Assembly (NCBI GenBank): GCA_021812385.1
Contig: JAKANO010000008.1
Span: 1-64,000, forward strand
Direction: 5' to 3'
Length of the DNA stretch: 64,000 bases
From: Pseudomonadota bacterium
Lineage (GTDB): Bacteria; Pseudomonadota; Gammaproteobacteria; Burkholderiales; Thiobacteraceae
The notes under the pieces were generated by a model. It did not search any database, was not told where the DNA came from, and saw only the letters and a program-made list of their open reading frames with translations. Positions 25,901-35,528 of this stretch are shown one piece after another; the first letter of the stretch is position 1, and every line of letters starts with the position of its first letter. The position numbers and the translations under genes were made by a program.

Positions 25901-28627
25901 CAGCGCTTCTTCTTGCGCCAGCGGTTCCAACAACAGTTCTTCGCCGGGCGCTTCGGCTTCTGCGTTAACAGCGCTGCTGTCGCTTGCGGCTTGTTCAGCG
26001 ACGAGAGTTTCTGCGATAGGCGTTTCAGGCGCATCGAATTCTGACGCGGCGGCCGCCATTTCGCTGCTCGTTTCAGGCGCCGCTTGCTCGGCAGCGGCCA
26101 GGCGCGAGGCGACTAGCGCCTCGCGCCTGGCCGACAAATCAAAAGGGCCGGAGGGGTCCTCCCGAAGCGCTTCTGCTTCCGCGAGCAATACGCCCGCATT
26201 CACTTGAACCACACCATCGAGCGTCAATAGTTCGACCCAGCCCGCAAATGCATCATGTGCGTGCTGAATCATGTTGAGTAATTCTGGTGTCGCGTCTTTT
26301 TCCTCTTCCAGCCAGCGGTTCATGGTTTGCTCAATGCCCCATGCCACTTCGCCCAAGTCGCTCAGCCCAACCATGCGGCCTGAACCCTTCAGCGTGTGGA
26401 ATCCGCGGCGAATGGTGATCAAGGCATCATGGTCGTGGGCGCGCCGGTGCAAAATGCCGAGCTGTTCATTCACCGTCGCGAGCACTTCATGCGCCTCTTC
26501 CAGATAGGTATCCAGCAGCTCGCGATCGATGGTTTCTTTCGAGGCCTCGAGCAGGCGCGCGGTTTCTTTGGATGGCGCGACGGCCGCCACCTTGGGCGCG
26601 GTCAATTCCGTCATGGCTTGCGCCAGCGCCGCGCTTGGCGCTTCTCCCGCCTGATCTAAGGCAGCCAGCGCTTTGCTGACTTTATCTTTTAGTGCTTGAT
26701 CGTCAATCAGATCGGCATCTTGCGCCAAGGTCGTCAGTTGCGCGCGCAGCGCCGCACGGGTTGCCGCATCGGGCGCGGCTTGCCACGCTTCAAACAGCGA
26801 CTTGGTTCGGCTTTTTTGTTCTTCGACGCCGGCTTCGACACTCGCGACTGGCGCCTCGATCGACGGTAACGCAAATTCCTCGACAGCGGCTGCTTGCGCA
26901 GGCACATCGGCTTCGCGCACGTCGTGATTCTTAATGCCGGGGAAAGTCTTAATCACCGGCGCGATGATCTCGAAGGCATCCGCGCGGCCATGCTGCACGG
27001 CTTCGATATAAAAGCCCAGGCTGCTCAAGCCTTCCGCCACCAACTCCATATCGCGGGCAGCGGGCTCGTGATTCGGATCCGCAAATTTATCGATAATCAG
27101 CTGACAAGCATTCAACAAGTCGGCCGCGCGTTCTAGTTCCAAAATACTCAAAGCGCCAAAAATCTGCCGTACATAAGAAGCCAGGCCGGGGACATCGGCA
27201 CGCTTGGTGTGATCGCGGAAAAAGGCGTCGAGGACTTGCTCGATGTGGCGCAAATTGGTTTGGATTTCCGTGCCAATCTGTGCCAGCAGCAATTTCTCCT
27301 GGGCTTTGCGGCCCATTTCGTCGAGCAGCGGGACTTCTTCGAAGTCCGCGGTCGATTCTCCCGCCAGGCTCGCTTGCAAACGCCGCCCCTGCACATCGGC
27401 TTGGTGCGCGAATTCGGGTGTGAGGCGGGCAAAGTTTTGCAACGCGCTTTCGGTCAGCAACAAGGCCGTGGCCATTTCCATCGCCACCGCTTCCGAAGAC
27501 GCCCCCTTGGCCGCCAAGGCATCCGCGCCATTGGCGATGGCTTCGATCAAGCTGGACAAGGGTTCAAAATTCAAGGCTTGGCTCTTGTTCAAAGCGCGCC
27601 GCGTGTGGTCTTGGAAAGTCTTGAGAACGTCGGTATTGCCAGCCGTAAATTTCAGCCATACTTCTTTTGCGGCGGCGATCATTTCTCCGAGGTCGCGCAA
27701 AATCGGTTTAGCGCGGTCGAGCACTTGATCACTGGGGCTGGCGGCGGTTTCCTGCGGCAAATAGGTCTCTAATGCAAAAGCGTCCCGAACTTGTTTGAGG
27801 CGCTCCGTCGCCGGCTTGGCGCTGGCGACGTAAAACAGTACATCGCGATTGAGCTTTTCGGCCACCTTGGCGGAATTTTCCGCAACGCGCCGAATCTGCT
27901 GATCGATGCGGCCGCACAGGCTTTTGACATTAAATTGCGGCGTCACGCCGCCTTCGAGCAAGCCGTCGACAAACGCCACCGTACTCCACCAAAAGGTGCG
28001 GCTGGCGGGCTGCGATTGGGTGGCTTCGATTTGCGCCAGCGCATCGCGCATCGCGCGCAAGCCAACGACATCGCCCGGGTTTTTGAGAAAGCCCAGCAAA
28101 CCTTTTTGATATTTGGTGCGGACCGAGCGCACATAGCGCGGTATTTCTGCCTCTTCCACCGCTACTGCTGCTTCGCTTTTCGGTGCGCGCACGGACAAAT
28201 CGGGGAAGAATAAATCGCTCTCGGAAATGCGCTCGACTTTGCGTGCTTCCAGGAATTTTTTGTACATCGGGAACAAGGCGAGCGGCACATCCGGTGCGCC
28301 GGCCATCAACTCATCCAGGTATTTACCGATCGCATCGAAACCTTGATCGAGCAAATCCAGCGTATCCGCTGCAGGCTCGACTTCGCGCGTTTCGAGCGCA
28401 TGCATGAAGCGCTCGACTTCTTCGACAAAACGCGCCACGCCATCCAGCCCCACCATTTGGATCGCGCCTTTGACTTGGTGCAAGTGCGGCTGGGCAAATC
28501 GCAATGGGGTGGTGTCGCCGATATTGGCGGCGAAATGGGCGATCTGCTCCTTTGCGCGGATGATCGCGGCGTCGATTTCTCCCTTGACCCAAGTCAGCGG
28601 ACCGATATCGAATTCACTCTGGCTCAT
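22910..28627 (-). CDS. chpA: Hybrid CheA-type kinase ChpA/PilL of type IV pilus chemotaxis
   Basis: A 1905-residue protein. It carries an N-terminal Hpt-like region (HLHQVKGAIQMVG), then three Hpt domains (FHTLKGSGRM, AAHTLAGISS, LHTLKGSARM), a CheA dimerisation/ATPase core (EHLLRNAVAHG; SDDGSGID; GRGVGMDVVRNE), a CheW domain, and a C-terminal receiver with MVVDDS, VDIEMPRMDG and GKPYQ. It relays signals from PilJ to PilG and PilH to control pilus extension, retraction and, in Pseudomonas, cAMP. The ATG with AGGATAAGC upstream is preferred to a TTG eight codons earlier. Four Hpt-like modules are fewer than in P. aeruginosa ChpA. Confidence 0.95.
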   Translation of the reverse strand: MSQSEFDIGPLTWVKGEIDAAIIRAKEQIAHFAANIGDTTPLRFAQPHLHQVKGAIQMVGLDGVARFVEEVERFMHALETREVEPAADTLDLLDQGFDAIGKYLDELMAGAPDVPLALFPMYKKFLEARKVERISESDLFFPDLSVRAPKSEAAVAVEEAEIPRYVRSVRTKYQKGLLGFLKNPGDVVGLRAMRDALAQIEATQSQPASRTFWWSTVAFVDGLLEGGVTPQFNVKSLCGRIDQQIRRVAENSAKVAEKLNRDVLFYVASAKPATERLKQVRDAFALETYLPQETAASPSDQVLDRAKPILRDLGEMIAAAKEVWLKFTAGNTDVLKTFQDHTRRALNKSQALNFEPLSSLIEAIANGADALAAKGASSEAVAMEMATALLLTESALQNFARLTPEFAHQADVQGRRLQASLAGESTADFEEVPLLDEMGRKAQEKLLLAQIGTEIQTNLRHIEQVLDAFFRDHTKRADVPGLASYVRQIFGALSILELERAADLLNACQLIIDKFADPNHEPAARDMELVAEGLSSLGFYIEAVQHGRADAFEIIAPVIKTFPGIKNHDVREADVPAQAAAVEEFALPSIEAPVASVEAGVEEQKSRTKSLFEAWQAAPDAATRAALRAQLTTLAQDADLIDDQALKDKVSKALAALDQAGEAPSAALAQAMTELTAPKVAAVAPSKETARLLEASKETIDRELLDTYLEEAHEVLATVNEQLGILHRRAHDHDALITIRRGFHTLKGSGRMVGLSDLGEVAWGIEQTMNRWLEEEKDATPELLNMIQHAHDAFAGWVELLTLDGVVQVNAGVLLAEAEALREDPSGPFDLSARREALVASRLAAAEQAAPETSSEMAAAASEFDAPETPIAETLVAEQAASDSSAVNAEAEAPGEELLLEPLAQEEALTLEFEAEAPVEIADGYTTSPEPEIAPAAAEPAEIQVGDVCISPALYQLFLAEAATHLALLEQGAAQLQVNPSQPVSYDLMRAAHTLAGISSTVGFVAPADLANAFEHWLMDLMHNPRPLDGDALYSLYESLASLKSMVSAIQNRTQPQMAGALSERLRQMVIDARSAREQAELDALAAQQAQEMQKETAAASASAPVALPPVEPEIMPAPAQPVAAPPPPSLRVAPMQEKNNAIEIDANIKDDLDEQLLPVFLEEAEELMPFIGSQLRAWREAPNDSAPLQALNRALHTLKGSARMAGAMQMGDLTHRMEARALAVTEGERPGDALFDEMESYFDAIGDVHEALIRGESVLAPVVGAAPAAPSVAPVVLGMQPQATLPQAGMLAEMEQAAARAVLRVRADTVDRLVNEAGEVSITRSRIEGEMLHFKQSLKELTENVIRLRGQLREIEIQAESQMQSRISAAQDTQFDPLEFDRFTRLQEVTRMMAESVNDVSTVQLTMLKNLDEAEAALIAQARLNRELQQGLMRIRMVPLSNVTERLHRIVRQTAKEVGKKATLMVEGEGVELDRSVLEKMTAPFEHLLRNAVAHGVENEQARLAAGKAETGVVALKARQEGNEVVLTLSDDGSGIDLERVRAKAIELGLLGADEEAPPAKLTEMIFNAGFSTATEVTQVSGRGVGMDVVRNEIASLGGRIEVATNPGQGTSFTVFLPLTLAVTQVVMVRSGENRFAIPASMVEQVQEVKAKVLAEIYQQGKVTWLGNDYPLHYIPRLLGDDETMPEAKPRSSVMLLRSGTHRAAVHVDSLERNQEVVVKNIGPQLARVSGISGATVLGNGEIMLIINPVQLAHREMPHAALHPKPEITPQELVVAPVVMVVDDSLTVRKITGRLLAKEGYQVLTAKDGVDALQQLQDVRPAVMLVDIEMPRMDGFELTKNVRGDAATANIPIIMITSRTAEKHRNYAKELGVNEYLGKPYQEEELLMHIAKLIKQGVNAAVPA

Positions 28628-28694
28628 GCTTATCCTAGCGTTACTGTTCAATCCAGCGCCCGTGGCGCCGGATTTGCTCTGTCTTTGCTCAGGC

Positions 28695-30794
28695 TTACAA
28701 CTTGAAGCCGGCTACCGAACCCTTCAAATCTGCCGCCAAGTTAGCCAGCTGACCGATGGACACCGCAGTGCGTTTGGTGCCGTCGGTGGTTTGGTTGGTA
28801 ATGCTTTGAATGTCTTGCATGTTCTGCGCAACCTTCTTCGCCACGTCGGTTTGAGCTTGGGTGGTCTGGGAAATACTTTGAATCAAACCGGCAAGTTCCT
28901 GCGACACGCGACCAATTTCTGACAAGGCCTGACCCGCGGCGTCGGAAAGTTTCGCTCCCTCCACCACACCCTGGGTGCTTTTTTCCATAGCGGCTACCGC
29001 GTCGTGGGTATCCGTTTGAATCGTCTTCACGATCGCGCCGATCTGTTTGGTCGCCTCGCCGGAACGTTCCGCCAGCCGCTGCACCTCTTCCGCAACCACC
29101 GTGAAACCGCGCCCCGCTTCACCCGCCGACGCTGCTTGAATCGCCGCGTTCAAGGCCAGAATGTTGGTTTGCTCGGTAATGTCCGAGATCAGCTCCACGA
29201 TCTCGGAAATCTCCTGTGAAGATTCGCCCAGGCGCTTAATCCGTTTCGCGGTTTCTTGAATCTGTTCGCGAATTTCATTCATGCCGGAAATAGAGTCTTG
29301 CACCGCAGACTGGCCTTTCCCCGCAGCATCCAAGGAAATTTGCGCCACGCGCGCCGACTCGACGGCGGTGGCCGATACCTCATTGATCGAATCCGCCATC
29401 TTCAACACCGAAGCAGAGGTTTCTTCAATTTCTTTCGATTGGCGTTGCGCAGCATCCAGCAGTTGCGCGGAAATCGATTGCGCTTGCTGCGATGCGCTAC
29501 TCACTTGGTCGGTAGCTTTATTGATTTCCGCGACCAGGATGCGCAGCTCGTCAATGGTGTAGTTGATGGAGTCCGCGATCGCGCCCGTGATGTCCTCGGT
29601 CACCGAGGCTTTCACCGTCAAATCGCCTTCCGCCAAATCGCCCATTTCATTCAGGAGCCGCAAAATAGCTTCCTGGTTCCGCTTGTTTTCTTCTTCGCTG
29701 CGCACCGCGCGTTGGCGCGCATCATTAATAAATGACCAGGCCAGCAACGATGCACTCGCCAATGCCAGCAAGCCGACAAACACCGCGAACCAACCGCTGA
29801 AGGTGCCCAGCCCTTCATAGATGGCGCTCAGATTTTGGGTGTTTTTCAAGATTGGATCGGATGCTTCGAAAATATCGCGGCCGGATTGCTTGGCGTTCAC
29901 CAAGTTCTGCATGTTTTCCAAAATATCTTTTACGTTGCCGTCGAAATCCTTAAACACCCCGCTTAATTCCTTCAGCTTTTCCTTAATGTCGGCATCTTTC
30001 ACCGCGGCTAAGCGCAAATCTTCGCTGCCCACCAGCAAGCCATTCAAGGTATCGCGAAATGCCGTGGCATCTTTACCCAGCAAGAACGCCACCTCGGGAT
30101 CGATCACATCCGAGGACAATAGGTTATTGGCGTTTTTCGCCATGCGCTGCGACAACATCACCTGATCGGAAGCAATCGACACATCGCGCTGCGGGGTTCC
30201 CGCTTGCACCATCAGGGATACGGCCTGCTGCGACAATTCCAGCATTTGGACGTTAGCCGCGTTAATCGAGGCCACGCTTTTGTTGAGTTTTTCCAGAGCG
30301 CTCTGTTGACTGATGATGTTGGTGGTATCCGACTCCATCTTCTTCCATTGCTTGTTCAGCTCGGTCAGCACTTGCTGCGTGGAAGACGAAGACTCCGCAG
30401 TCAGTCGTTTTAGGTTGGTATCGAAACGCTTTTTACTGTCTTTCAGCTGATCGAAAGCGTCTTTATTTCCCAACACCGCGAGCTGCGCGCCCTTTGCGAT
30501 GCGCTGCGATAACATTTGCATCTCGGTCGAGGTACCCACGAACTCCGCTTTACGACCGACTTGATAGTTGCTGTACCCGAGCAGCGCGCCTGTCAAGATC
30601 ACAAAGGTCAAGGTGGCCAATGCGGTATAGGCAATTTGCTTTTCCGGGGCCAGTTTGCCGATGATCGGGATTTGCGCGCCCTCTTTGCCGGAGAGCTTGC
30701 GCAAACCTTGCATGATGAGCGTGGTATGAAGTGCCCCGGTGTTACCGCTGCTCTTCGATTTTTTTTCTTTTTTGGGAAGCTTGAACAACGCCAT
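28695..30794 (-). CDS. pilJ: Methyl-accepting chemotaxis protein PilJ
   Basis: A 699-residue inner-membrane chemoreceptor. After a basic cytoplasmic N-terminus and a membrane helix comes a periplasmic region with two PilJ-type repeats ([13 protein letters not shown] and [13 protein letters not shown]), a second helix near residue 340, a HAMP region and a long MCP signalling domain with the hairpin tip [22 protein letters not shown]. It senses pilus-related surface signals and feeds ChpA. The start used has GGAGAAGATC just upstream; a longer frame adds 12 residues without support. Confidence 0.95.
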   Translation of the reverse strand: MALFKLPKKEKKSKSSGNTGALHTTLIMQGLRKLSGKEGAQIPIIGKLAPEKQIAYTALATLTFVILTGALLGYSNYQVGRKAEFVGTSTEMQMLSQRIAKGAQLAVLGNKDAFDQLKDSKKRFDTNLKRLTAESSSSTQQVLTELNKQWKKMESDTTNIISQQSALEKLNKSVASINAANVQMLELSQQAVSLMVQAGTPQRDVSIASDQVMLSQRMAKNANNLLSSDVIDPEVAFLLGKDATAFRDTLNGLLVGSEDLRLAAVKDADIKEKLKELSGVFKDFDGNVKDILENMQNLVNAKQSGRDIFEASDPILKNTQNLSAIYEGLGTFSGWFAVFVGLLALASASLLAWSFINDARQRAVRSEEENKRNQEAILRLLNEMGDLAEGDLTVKASVTEDITGAIADSINYTIDELRILVAEINKATDQVSSASQQAQSISAQLLDAAQRQSKEIEETSASVLKMADSINEVSATAVESARVAQISLDAAGKGQSAVQDSISGMNEIREQIQETAKRIKRLGESSQEISEIVELISDITEQTNILALNAAIQAASAGEAGRGFTVVAEEVQRLAERSGEATKQIGAIVKTIQTDTHDAVAAMEKSTQGVVEGAKLSDAAGQALSEIGRVSQELAGLIQSISQTTQAQTDVAKKVAQNMQDIQSITNQTTDGTKRTAVSIGQLANLAADLKGSVAGFKL

Positions 30795-30856
30795 GATCTT
30801 CTCCGTTCCTGGCCAGTGATGGGCCGGCAATTACGCTAAATAAAAATAGGCGCGCT

Positions 30857-31372
30857 TTAAGCGCCCACGTTTAAAAAATCGGGATGGTTGATCAATCCCG
30901 GCATATTCAGTTCTTTCCAGTGCTCGCCGCTGCTATCCACATACTCGGCAGCGACCCAGGGGGGCAAATTTTCGGCGGCACTGGGCTGCAGTTGATCGGG
31001 GTTTTTCAAGCCCAACATATGGTGCACGATAATGCCGGCATTCATGTGGTATTTGCTATTGGCCAACAACAGCCGGCTGTCGATGTTGGCCTGCGTGGGC
31101 TCGCCGCCCAAAAAGCGCGAAAAATCCACCGCGCTATAAAGCACGCCGCGCACATTCGCCACGCCGGCAAACCACGGCTGGGTCAAGGGCACCGCCAACA
31201 TTTGCGGCAAGGGCACCACCTCGCTCACGTCCGGCAAATTCACCAGCCACTTTTCCTGCCCCACTTGCACGCCCATTTTCGAGGCCGACTGCGCGACGCT
31301 GCCGGATTGCACCTCTTTAAGGCGCGCAACCAGACCCTCTTGGAATTGCCTCAGGCTGACTTTTTTTGCCAT
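30857..31372 (-). CDS. pilI: CheW-like adaptor PilI
   Basis: A 171-residue soluble CheW-domain protein. Landmarks include WLVNLPDVSEVVPLP, the VANVRGVLYSAVDFSRFLGG segment typical of CheW, and a late GLKNPDQL region. It couples the PilJ receptor to the ChpA kinase. It sits 12 bases after pilH and 62 bases before pilJ, all on the same strand. Confidence 0.92.
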   Translation of the reverse strand: MAKKVSLRQFQEGLVARLKEVQSGSVAQSASKMGVQVGQEKWLVNLPDVSEVVPLPQMLAVPLTQPWFAGVANVRGVLYSAVDFSRFLGGEPTQANIDSRLLLANSKYHMNAGIIVHHMLGLKNPDQLQPSAAENLPPWVAAEYVDSSGEHWKELNMPGLINHPDFLNVGA

Positions 31373-31384
31373 TGCGTTGGGGAT

Positions 31385-31750
31385 TTAACCTAGGGCTGCA
31401 ATTTTTTTTAGTAATTCTTCGATATTCACGGGCTTTACCACGTAATCGCGGGCGCCTTGGCGCATGCCCCATACCTTGTCGGTCTCTTGCCCCTTCGAGG
31501 TACACATGATGACCGGGATATTCTTGGTTTCTTCTTCTTTGGTGATGGCGCGGGTCGCTTGAAAACCGTTCAAGCCTGGCATCACCACGTCCATCAATAT
31601 TAAATCCGGCTTCAGCTGCTTGGATTTGCTCAGCGCTTCTTCGCCGCTTTCAGCCATGATGACTTGATACCCATTCTTGGTAAGCAGCTCACCTAAAAAA
31701 TGACGTTCGGTAGGCGAATCGTCCACAACCAATATTTTGCTGATCGGCAT
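31385..31750 (-). CDS. pilH: Response regulator PilH
   Basis: A 121-residue single-domain receiver: acidic pair and phospho-acceptor in VVDDS and LILMDVVMPGLNG, conserved CTSKGQ and the VVKPV lysine. PilH in the type IV pilus chemotaxis system acts as a phosphate sink or retraction regulator. The start at PISKILVV is preferred to an upstream in-frame ATG seven codons earlier because a GAGAAAGAG-type site precedes it. Confidence 0.92.
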   Translation of the reverse strand: MPISKILVVDDSPTERHFLGELLTKNGYQVIMAESGEEALSKSKQLKPDLILMDVVMPGLNGFQATRAITKEEETKNIPVIMCTSKGQETDKVWGMRQGARDYVVKPVNIEELLKKIAALG

Positions 31751-31771
31751 TTTTAAATCTCTTTCTCTCAA

Positions 31772-32173
31772 TTACGCCGCTTGACGGCTCAGGACATGTT
31801 TTTTTACGGCTTGCAACAAGCTGTCTTTGGTAAACGGCTTGGTTAAATATTCGTCGGAACCCACCATGCGCCCACGCACCCGGTCAAACAAGCCGTCTTT
31901 ACTGGACAGCATTACGACGGGCGTATCGCGAAAGCGTTGGTTTTTCTTGATCAACATGCAGGTTTGGTAACCGTCCAGGCGCGGCATCATGATATCGACA
32001 AATATCACGTTGGGCTGATGGTCGGTTATTTTGGACATGGCGTCGAAACCATCTTCCGCCAGGATGACTTCGCAGCCGGACTGCACCAGAAAAATCTCGG
32101 CGCTGCGACGGATGGTGTTGCTATCGTCGATCACCATGACCTTAATGCCCGCTAGATTGCTTTGATCCGTCAC
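31772..32173 (-). CDS. pilG: Response regulator PilG
   Basis: A 133-residue single receiver-domain protein, first gene of the cluster. Receiver residues are VIDDSNTIRRSAEIF, VIFVDIMMPRLDG with the phospho-Asp, LSSKDG and LTKPF, a near-identical match to PilG. It activates pilus extension through the motor. The start is GTG with a GGGGGG tract 4 bases upstream; another in-frame GTG lies five codons earlier. The system lacks pilK and chpB (receptor methylation genes) in this cluster. Confidence 0.92.
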   Translation of the reverse strand: MTDQSNLAGIKVMVIDDSNTIRRSAEIFLVQSGCEVILAEDGFDAMSKITDHQPNVIFVDIMMPRLDGYQTCMLIKKNQRFRDTPVVMLSSKDGLFDRVRGRMVGSDEYLTKPFTKDSLLQAVKKHVLSRQAA

Positions 32174-32475
32174 GTTACCCCCCAGCACACCCGCAAGTCC
32201 GTTTCAAACCCCGGACATTTTGGGCATTGTATAATAAAATCAAACAAGGTAAAGAGTGTTTCTAACAAGTTGCCCGAAGTTCCCTAGATAAGTGCGAGGA
32301 AATTGAGCCCTGTACGGAAATACTGGCAACAACCATGCCAAGCCCAAAAATCCGCTAAAAACAGCTTACTTTGGGAGTATCGGCAATTTTGAAGAAATCT
32401 TAATGGTGAGTTTCAACGGCTTTGTTCTGGCGTTTCCCGACGCTGACGACGAAGTTTCAACTTAAATCGCGTGCA
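32174..32475. other. Intergenic region between pilG and rubredoxin
   Basis: About 300 non-coding bases upstream of pilG. It contains an AT-rich segment (TATAATAAAATC near 32230) that could hold the pilG-operon promoter on the minus strand. I see no terminator, palindromic operator or small gene. The plus-strand frame of thiD reads back through here, but that is a chance open frame. Confidence 0.5.
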
Positions 32476-32640
32476 CTAAATTTCAATCAGCTCAAAATCG
32501 CTCTTTCTCGCACCACAATCGGGGCAAGTCCAGTTCGGGGGTACATCTTCCCAGCGCGTGCCGGGAGGGATGCCTTCATCCGGCAACCCTTTTTCTTCTT
32601 CATAAATAAAGCCGCAAATCAAACACATGTAGTTTTTCAT
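32476..32640 (-). CDS. Rubredoxin
   Basis: A 54-residue protein with the two rubredoxin CxxC iron-binding knuckles: CLICG near residue 6 and CPDCG at 39-42, separated by FIYEEEKGLPDEGIPPGT, the aromatic/acidic signature of the family (WEDVPPNWTCP). It is a soluble Fe(SCys)4 electron carrier. Its identity is clear from the full motif order and length. In many betaproteobacteria rubredoxin lies between pilG and thiD, as here. Confidence 0.96.
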   Translation of the reverse strand: MKNYMCLICGFIYEEEKGLPDEGIPPGTRWEDVPPNWTCPDCGARKSDFELIEI

Positions 32641-32739
32641 GGGAAGCACTTTTGGATTGGGTTAAAATTTCATTTTACCTGCGATTGCCGGTTCGACGCG
32701 AACCCTCTAGCCCAAACCCTACGTTTTTTCATCCCCACT

Positions 32740-33564
32740 ATGGCCGATACGCCCCCCATTGTTTTGACCTTTGCCGCCAGCGATCCGACGGGCGGGGCCG
32801 GCATTCAAGCCGACCTGCTGACCTTGGCGGCCATGGGCTGCCACCCGCTGTCGGTCATTACCGCCATCACGGTTCAAGACAGCTTGGGTGTCGAAGACGT
32901 GTTCCCGCTGGATGCGGAATGGATCGCCGATCAAGCGCGTGCGGTTTTGGAGGATATGCCGGTTTCCGCGTTTAAAATCGGCATGCTGGGAAGCGTGGAA
33001 ATCATTGCGGCGATTGCCGAGATTGTGGGCGACTATCCCAATATTCCGCTGATCATGGATCCGGTATTGAGTTCCGGCCGCGGTGACGAATTGGCCTCTG
33101 AAGACATGATCGGCGCGCTCAGCGAAATGCTGATCCCGCAAACCACGCTGATTACGCCCAATAGCATGGAAGCGCGCCGACTTGCCGCCGACGAAGACAA
33201 TAATGAAGATGACCCCAGCTTGGACGAGTGTGCTGCGCGCCTGATTAGCCTGGGTTGCGAATTCGTCTTGATCACCGGCACGCACGAAAATACCCCGCAA
33301 GTAATTAACACGCTGTATGGCGAATCAGGCAAGCTGGCGAGCAATTCCTGGCAACGCTTGCCGGGTAGTTATCACGGCTCCGGTTGCACCTTGGCCTCGG
33401 CGATTGCCGCTTCGATCGCCCAAGGCACGGATATTGTCGATGCCGTCAAGGATGCGCAGGATTTTACCTGGCATGCGCTGCAAGCCGGCTTCCGTCCCGG
33501 CATGGGCCAATACATTCCGGATCGTTTATTCTGGGCGCGCGAAACCAATGCTGACCGCGATTAA
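32740..33564 (+). CDS. thiD: Hydroxymethylpyrimidine/phosphomethylpyrimidine kinase ThiD
   Basis: A 274-residue ribokinase-fold kinase that phosphorylates HMP and HMP-P in thiamine synthesis. It begins MADTPPIVLTFAASDPTGGAG, includes MDPVLSSGRGDEL and the catalytic GSGCTLASAIAAS motif. The ATG at MADT matches family N-termini; the frame is open upstream but antisense to rubredoxin. It overlaps thiE by 17 bases, so the two are coupled. Confidence 0.95.
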   Translation: MADTPPIVLTFAASDPTGGAGIQADLLTLAAMGCHPLSVITAITVQDSLGVEDVFPLDAEWIADQARAVLEDMPVSAFKIGMLGSVEIIAAIAEIVGDYPNIPLIMDPVLSSGRGDELASEDMIGALSEMLIPQTTLITPNSMEARRLAADEDNNEDDPSLDECAARLISLGCEFVLITGTHENTPQVINTLYGESGKLASNSWQRLPGSYHGSGCTLASAIAASIAQGTDIVDAVKDAQDFTWHALQAGFRPGMGQYIPDRLFWARETNADRD

Positions 33565-34177
33565 GGGCCTGTACGCGATTACGCCGGAATGCGCCGATAC
33601 GGCTGCACTGCTCGACCAAGTCAAGCAAGTGTTGCGTGGCGGCGCGCAGCTGATTCAGTACCGCTCCAAGTCGGAAAACGTTGCGCTGAAGCATGAACAA
33701 GCCACCGAATTACGCGCGCTGTGCCGCACTTTTCATGTGCCGCTGATTATCAATGACGATATGCGATTGGCGGCGCTGATCGATGCGGATGGGGTGCACT
33801 TGGGCGAAACCGACCCTTCGCTCAAGGAGGCGCGCATTAATCTTGGCCCGGATAAAATCATTGGCGTTTCCTGCTACCAAGATCTTGATCGCGCGCTGCA
33901 ATTTGCCGAGCAGGGCGCGGATTATGTAGCCTTTGGCAGCTTTTATCCCTCGCCCACCAAACCGCAAGCGCGACCTTGCCCCTTGAGCTTGCTCACGCAG
34001 GCCAAGGCTAAGCTGCAAATTCCTGTCGTCGCCATCGGCGGCATCACGCCGGACAATGCACCGGCTTTAATCCAAGCCGGTGCAGACGCGCTTGCCGTCA
34101 TTTCCGCGTTGTTCGAGGCAGCGGATATCGAGCTCGCCGCGCACATTTTTTCCAGCTTATTCGCCACCAAACATTAA
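33548..34177 (+). CDS. thiE: Thiamine-phosphate synthase ThiE
   Basis: A 209-residue TIM-barrel enzyme that joins HMP-PP and thiazole phosphate. Landmarks: [44 protein letters not shown] and VVAIGGIT. The start lies inside the end of thiD, typical of a coupled thiDE pair. hemL follows 13 bases later and may be cotranscribed. Confidence 0.95.
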   Translation: MLTAIKGLYAITPECADTAALLDQVKQVLRGGAQLIQYRSKSENVALKHEQATELRALCRTFHVPLIINDDMRLAALIDADGVHLGETDPSLKEARINLGPDKIIGVSCYQDLDRALQFAEQGADYVAFGSFYPSPTKPQARPCPLSLLTQAKAKLQIPVVAIGGITPDNAPALIQAGADALAVISALFEAADIELAAHIFSSLFATKH

Positions 34178-34190
34178 AGAGAGCCCCCCC

Positions 34191-35480
34191 ATGACTTCGC
34201 GTAATGCCGACCTGTTTCAACGCTCGCAACACAGCATCCCTGGCGGCGTGAATTCGCCGGTACGCGCCTTCCGCTCGGTAGGCGGCGTGCCGCGCTTTTT
34301 AAAGCGCGCACTCGGCCCGCATGTTTGGGACGAAGACGATCTGCGCTATGTCGATTATGTCGGCTCGTGGGGCCCGATGATCGCTGGCCATGCACATCCC
34401 GACGTGGTGCGCGCGGTGCAGGAAACGGCGGCACTCGGGCTGTCTTTCGGCGCGCCCACCGCACGCGAATTGGCCATGGCGGAGTTGCTGATCAAGCTGG
34501 TGCCGAGCATGGAAGAAATTCGCCTAGTGTCTTCCGGCACCGAGGCCACCATGAGCGCGATCCGCTTGGCGCGCGGCCATACCGGGCGCAGCAAAATTTT
34601 AAAATTCGAGGGTTGCTACCACGGCCACGCGGATTCCTTGCTGGTAAAAGCCGGCTCCGGTGCACTCACCTTCGGCCAACCCAGCTCGGCCGGCGTGCCG
34701 GCGGAAATTGCGGCGCATACGCTGACGTTGTCCTATAACGACAGCGCCGCCGTCGAGGCGCTATTTGCGCAAATCGGCCAGGAAATCGCCTGCATTATCG
34801 TGGAGCCGGTGGCGGGCAATATGAACCTGATCGCCCCGGCACCGGGCTTTTTGCAAACCTTGCGCGAACAATGCACGCGCTACGGCGCAGTATTGATTTT
34901 CGATGAAGTGATGACCGGCTTTCGTGTCGGCTTGGGTAGCGCGCAGGGCTTGTACAACATCGAGCCCGATCTGACCACCTTGGGCAAAGTCATCGGCGGC
35001 GGCATGCCGGTCGGCGCATTCGGCGGCAAGCGCGCCATCATGGAAAAACTCGCTCCCAACGGTCCGGTGTATCAAGCCGGCACGCTTTCCGGCAATCCCG
35101 TCGCCGTTGCCGCCGGCATGGCGACGCTGCAGATCGTGCAAGCGCCGGGGTTTTACGAGCAGTTGACGGCGCGCACGCAAGCCTTTGTAAGCGCCTTGAC
35201 GGAAGCGGCGCGGGCGCAAGGCGTGACTTTCTGCGCGCAATCCGTGGGCGGCATGTTCGGTTTGTATTTCAGCGAAAAATTGCCAGGCAGTTACGCGGAA
35301 GTGATGCAGTGCGACAAAGATGCGTTCAACCGCTTCTTCCATGCCATGCTGGAAGCCGGCGTTTATTTCGCGCCCTCGGCTTTCGAGGCGGGCTTCGTTT
35401 CCGCAGCGCATAGCGATGCGGAGATTCAATTCACGCTCGACGCGGCCACGCGCGTGTTTGGGCAAATGCGCGGACAATAA
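34191..35480 (+). CDS. hemL: Glutamate-1-semialdehyde 2,1-aminomutase HemL
   Basis: A 429-residue PLP enzyme making 5-aminolevulinate from glutamate semialdehyde (C5 pathway). It starts [19 protein letters not shown], has [25 protein letters not shown], the Asp of [12 protein letters not shown] and the PLP lysine in [18 protein letters not shown]. Its length is normal. A GAGAG-type site precedes the ATG, and it ends at a strong terminator. Confidence 0.97.
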   Translation: MTSRNADLFQRSQHSIPGGVNSPVRAFRSVGGVPRFLKRALGPHVWDEDDLRYVDYVGSWGPMIAGHAHPDVVRAVQETAALGLSFGAPTARELAMAELLIKLVPSMEEIRLVSSGTEATMSAIRLARGHTGRSKILKFEGCYHGHADSLLVKAGSGALTFGQPSSAGVPAEIAAHTLTLSYNDSAAVEALFAQIGQEIACIIVEPVAGNMNLIAPAPGFLQTLREQCTRYGAVLIFDEVMTGFRVGLGSAQGLYNIEPDLTTLGKVIGGGMPVGAFGGKRAIMEKLAPNGPVYQAGTLSGNPVAVAAGMATLQIVQAPGFYEQLTARTQAFVSALTEAARAQGVTFCAQSVGGMFGLYFSEKLPGSYAEVMQCDKDAFNRFFHAMLEAGVYFAPSAFEAGFVSAAHSDAEIQFTLDAATRVFGQMRGQ

Positions 35481-35507
35481 AAAAGGGAGGCGATGCCTCC
35501 CTTTTTT
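35479..35507. terminator. Bidirectional terminator hemL / cytochrome c4
   Basis: A GGGAGGC/GCCTCCC stem with a GAT loop has T-runs on both strands: six T on plus, and the preceding A-run on minus. It sits directly after the hemL stop and 20 bases from the convergent cytochrome gene, so it can serve both. Confidence 0.93.
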
Positions 35508-35528
35508 CACTGCGGTTTTAGCGGCTGC

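Noticed and set aside
32641-32739. TPP riboswitch ahead of thiD
   Set aside because: The conserved CUGAGA and the pyrimidine-sensing core are absent.
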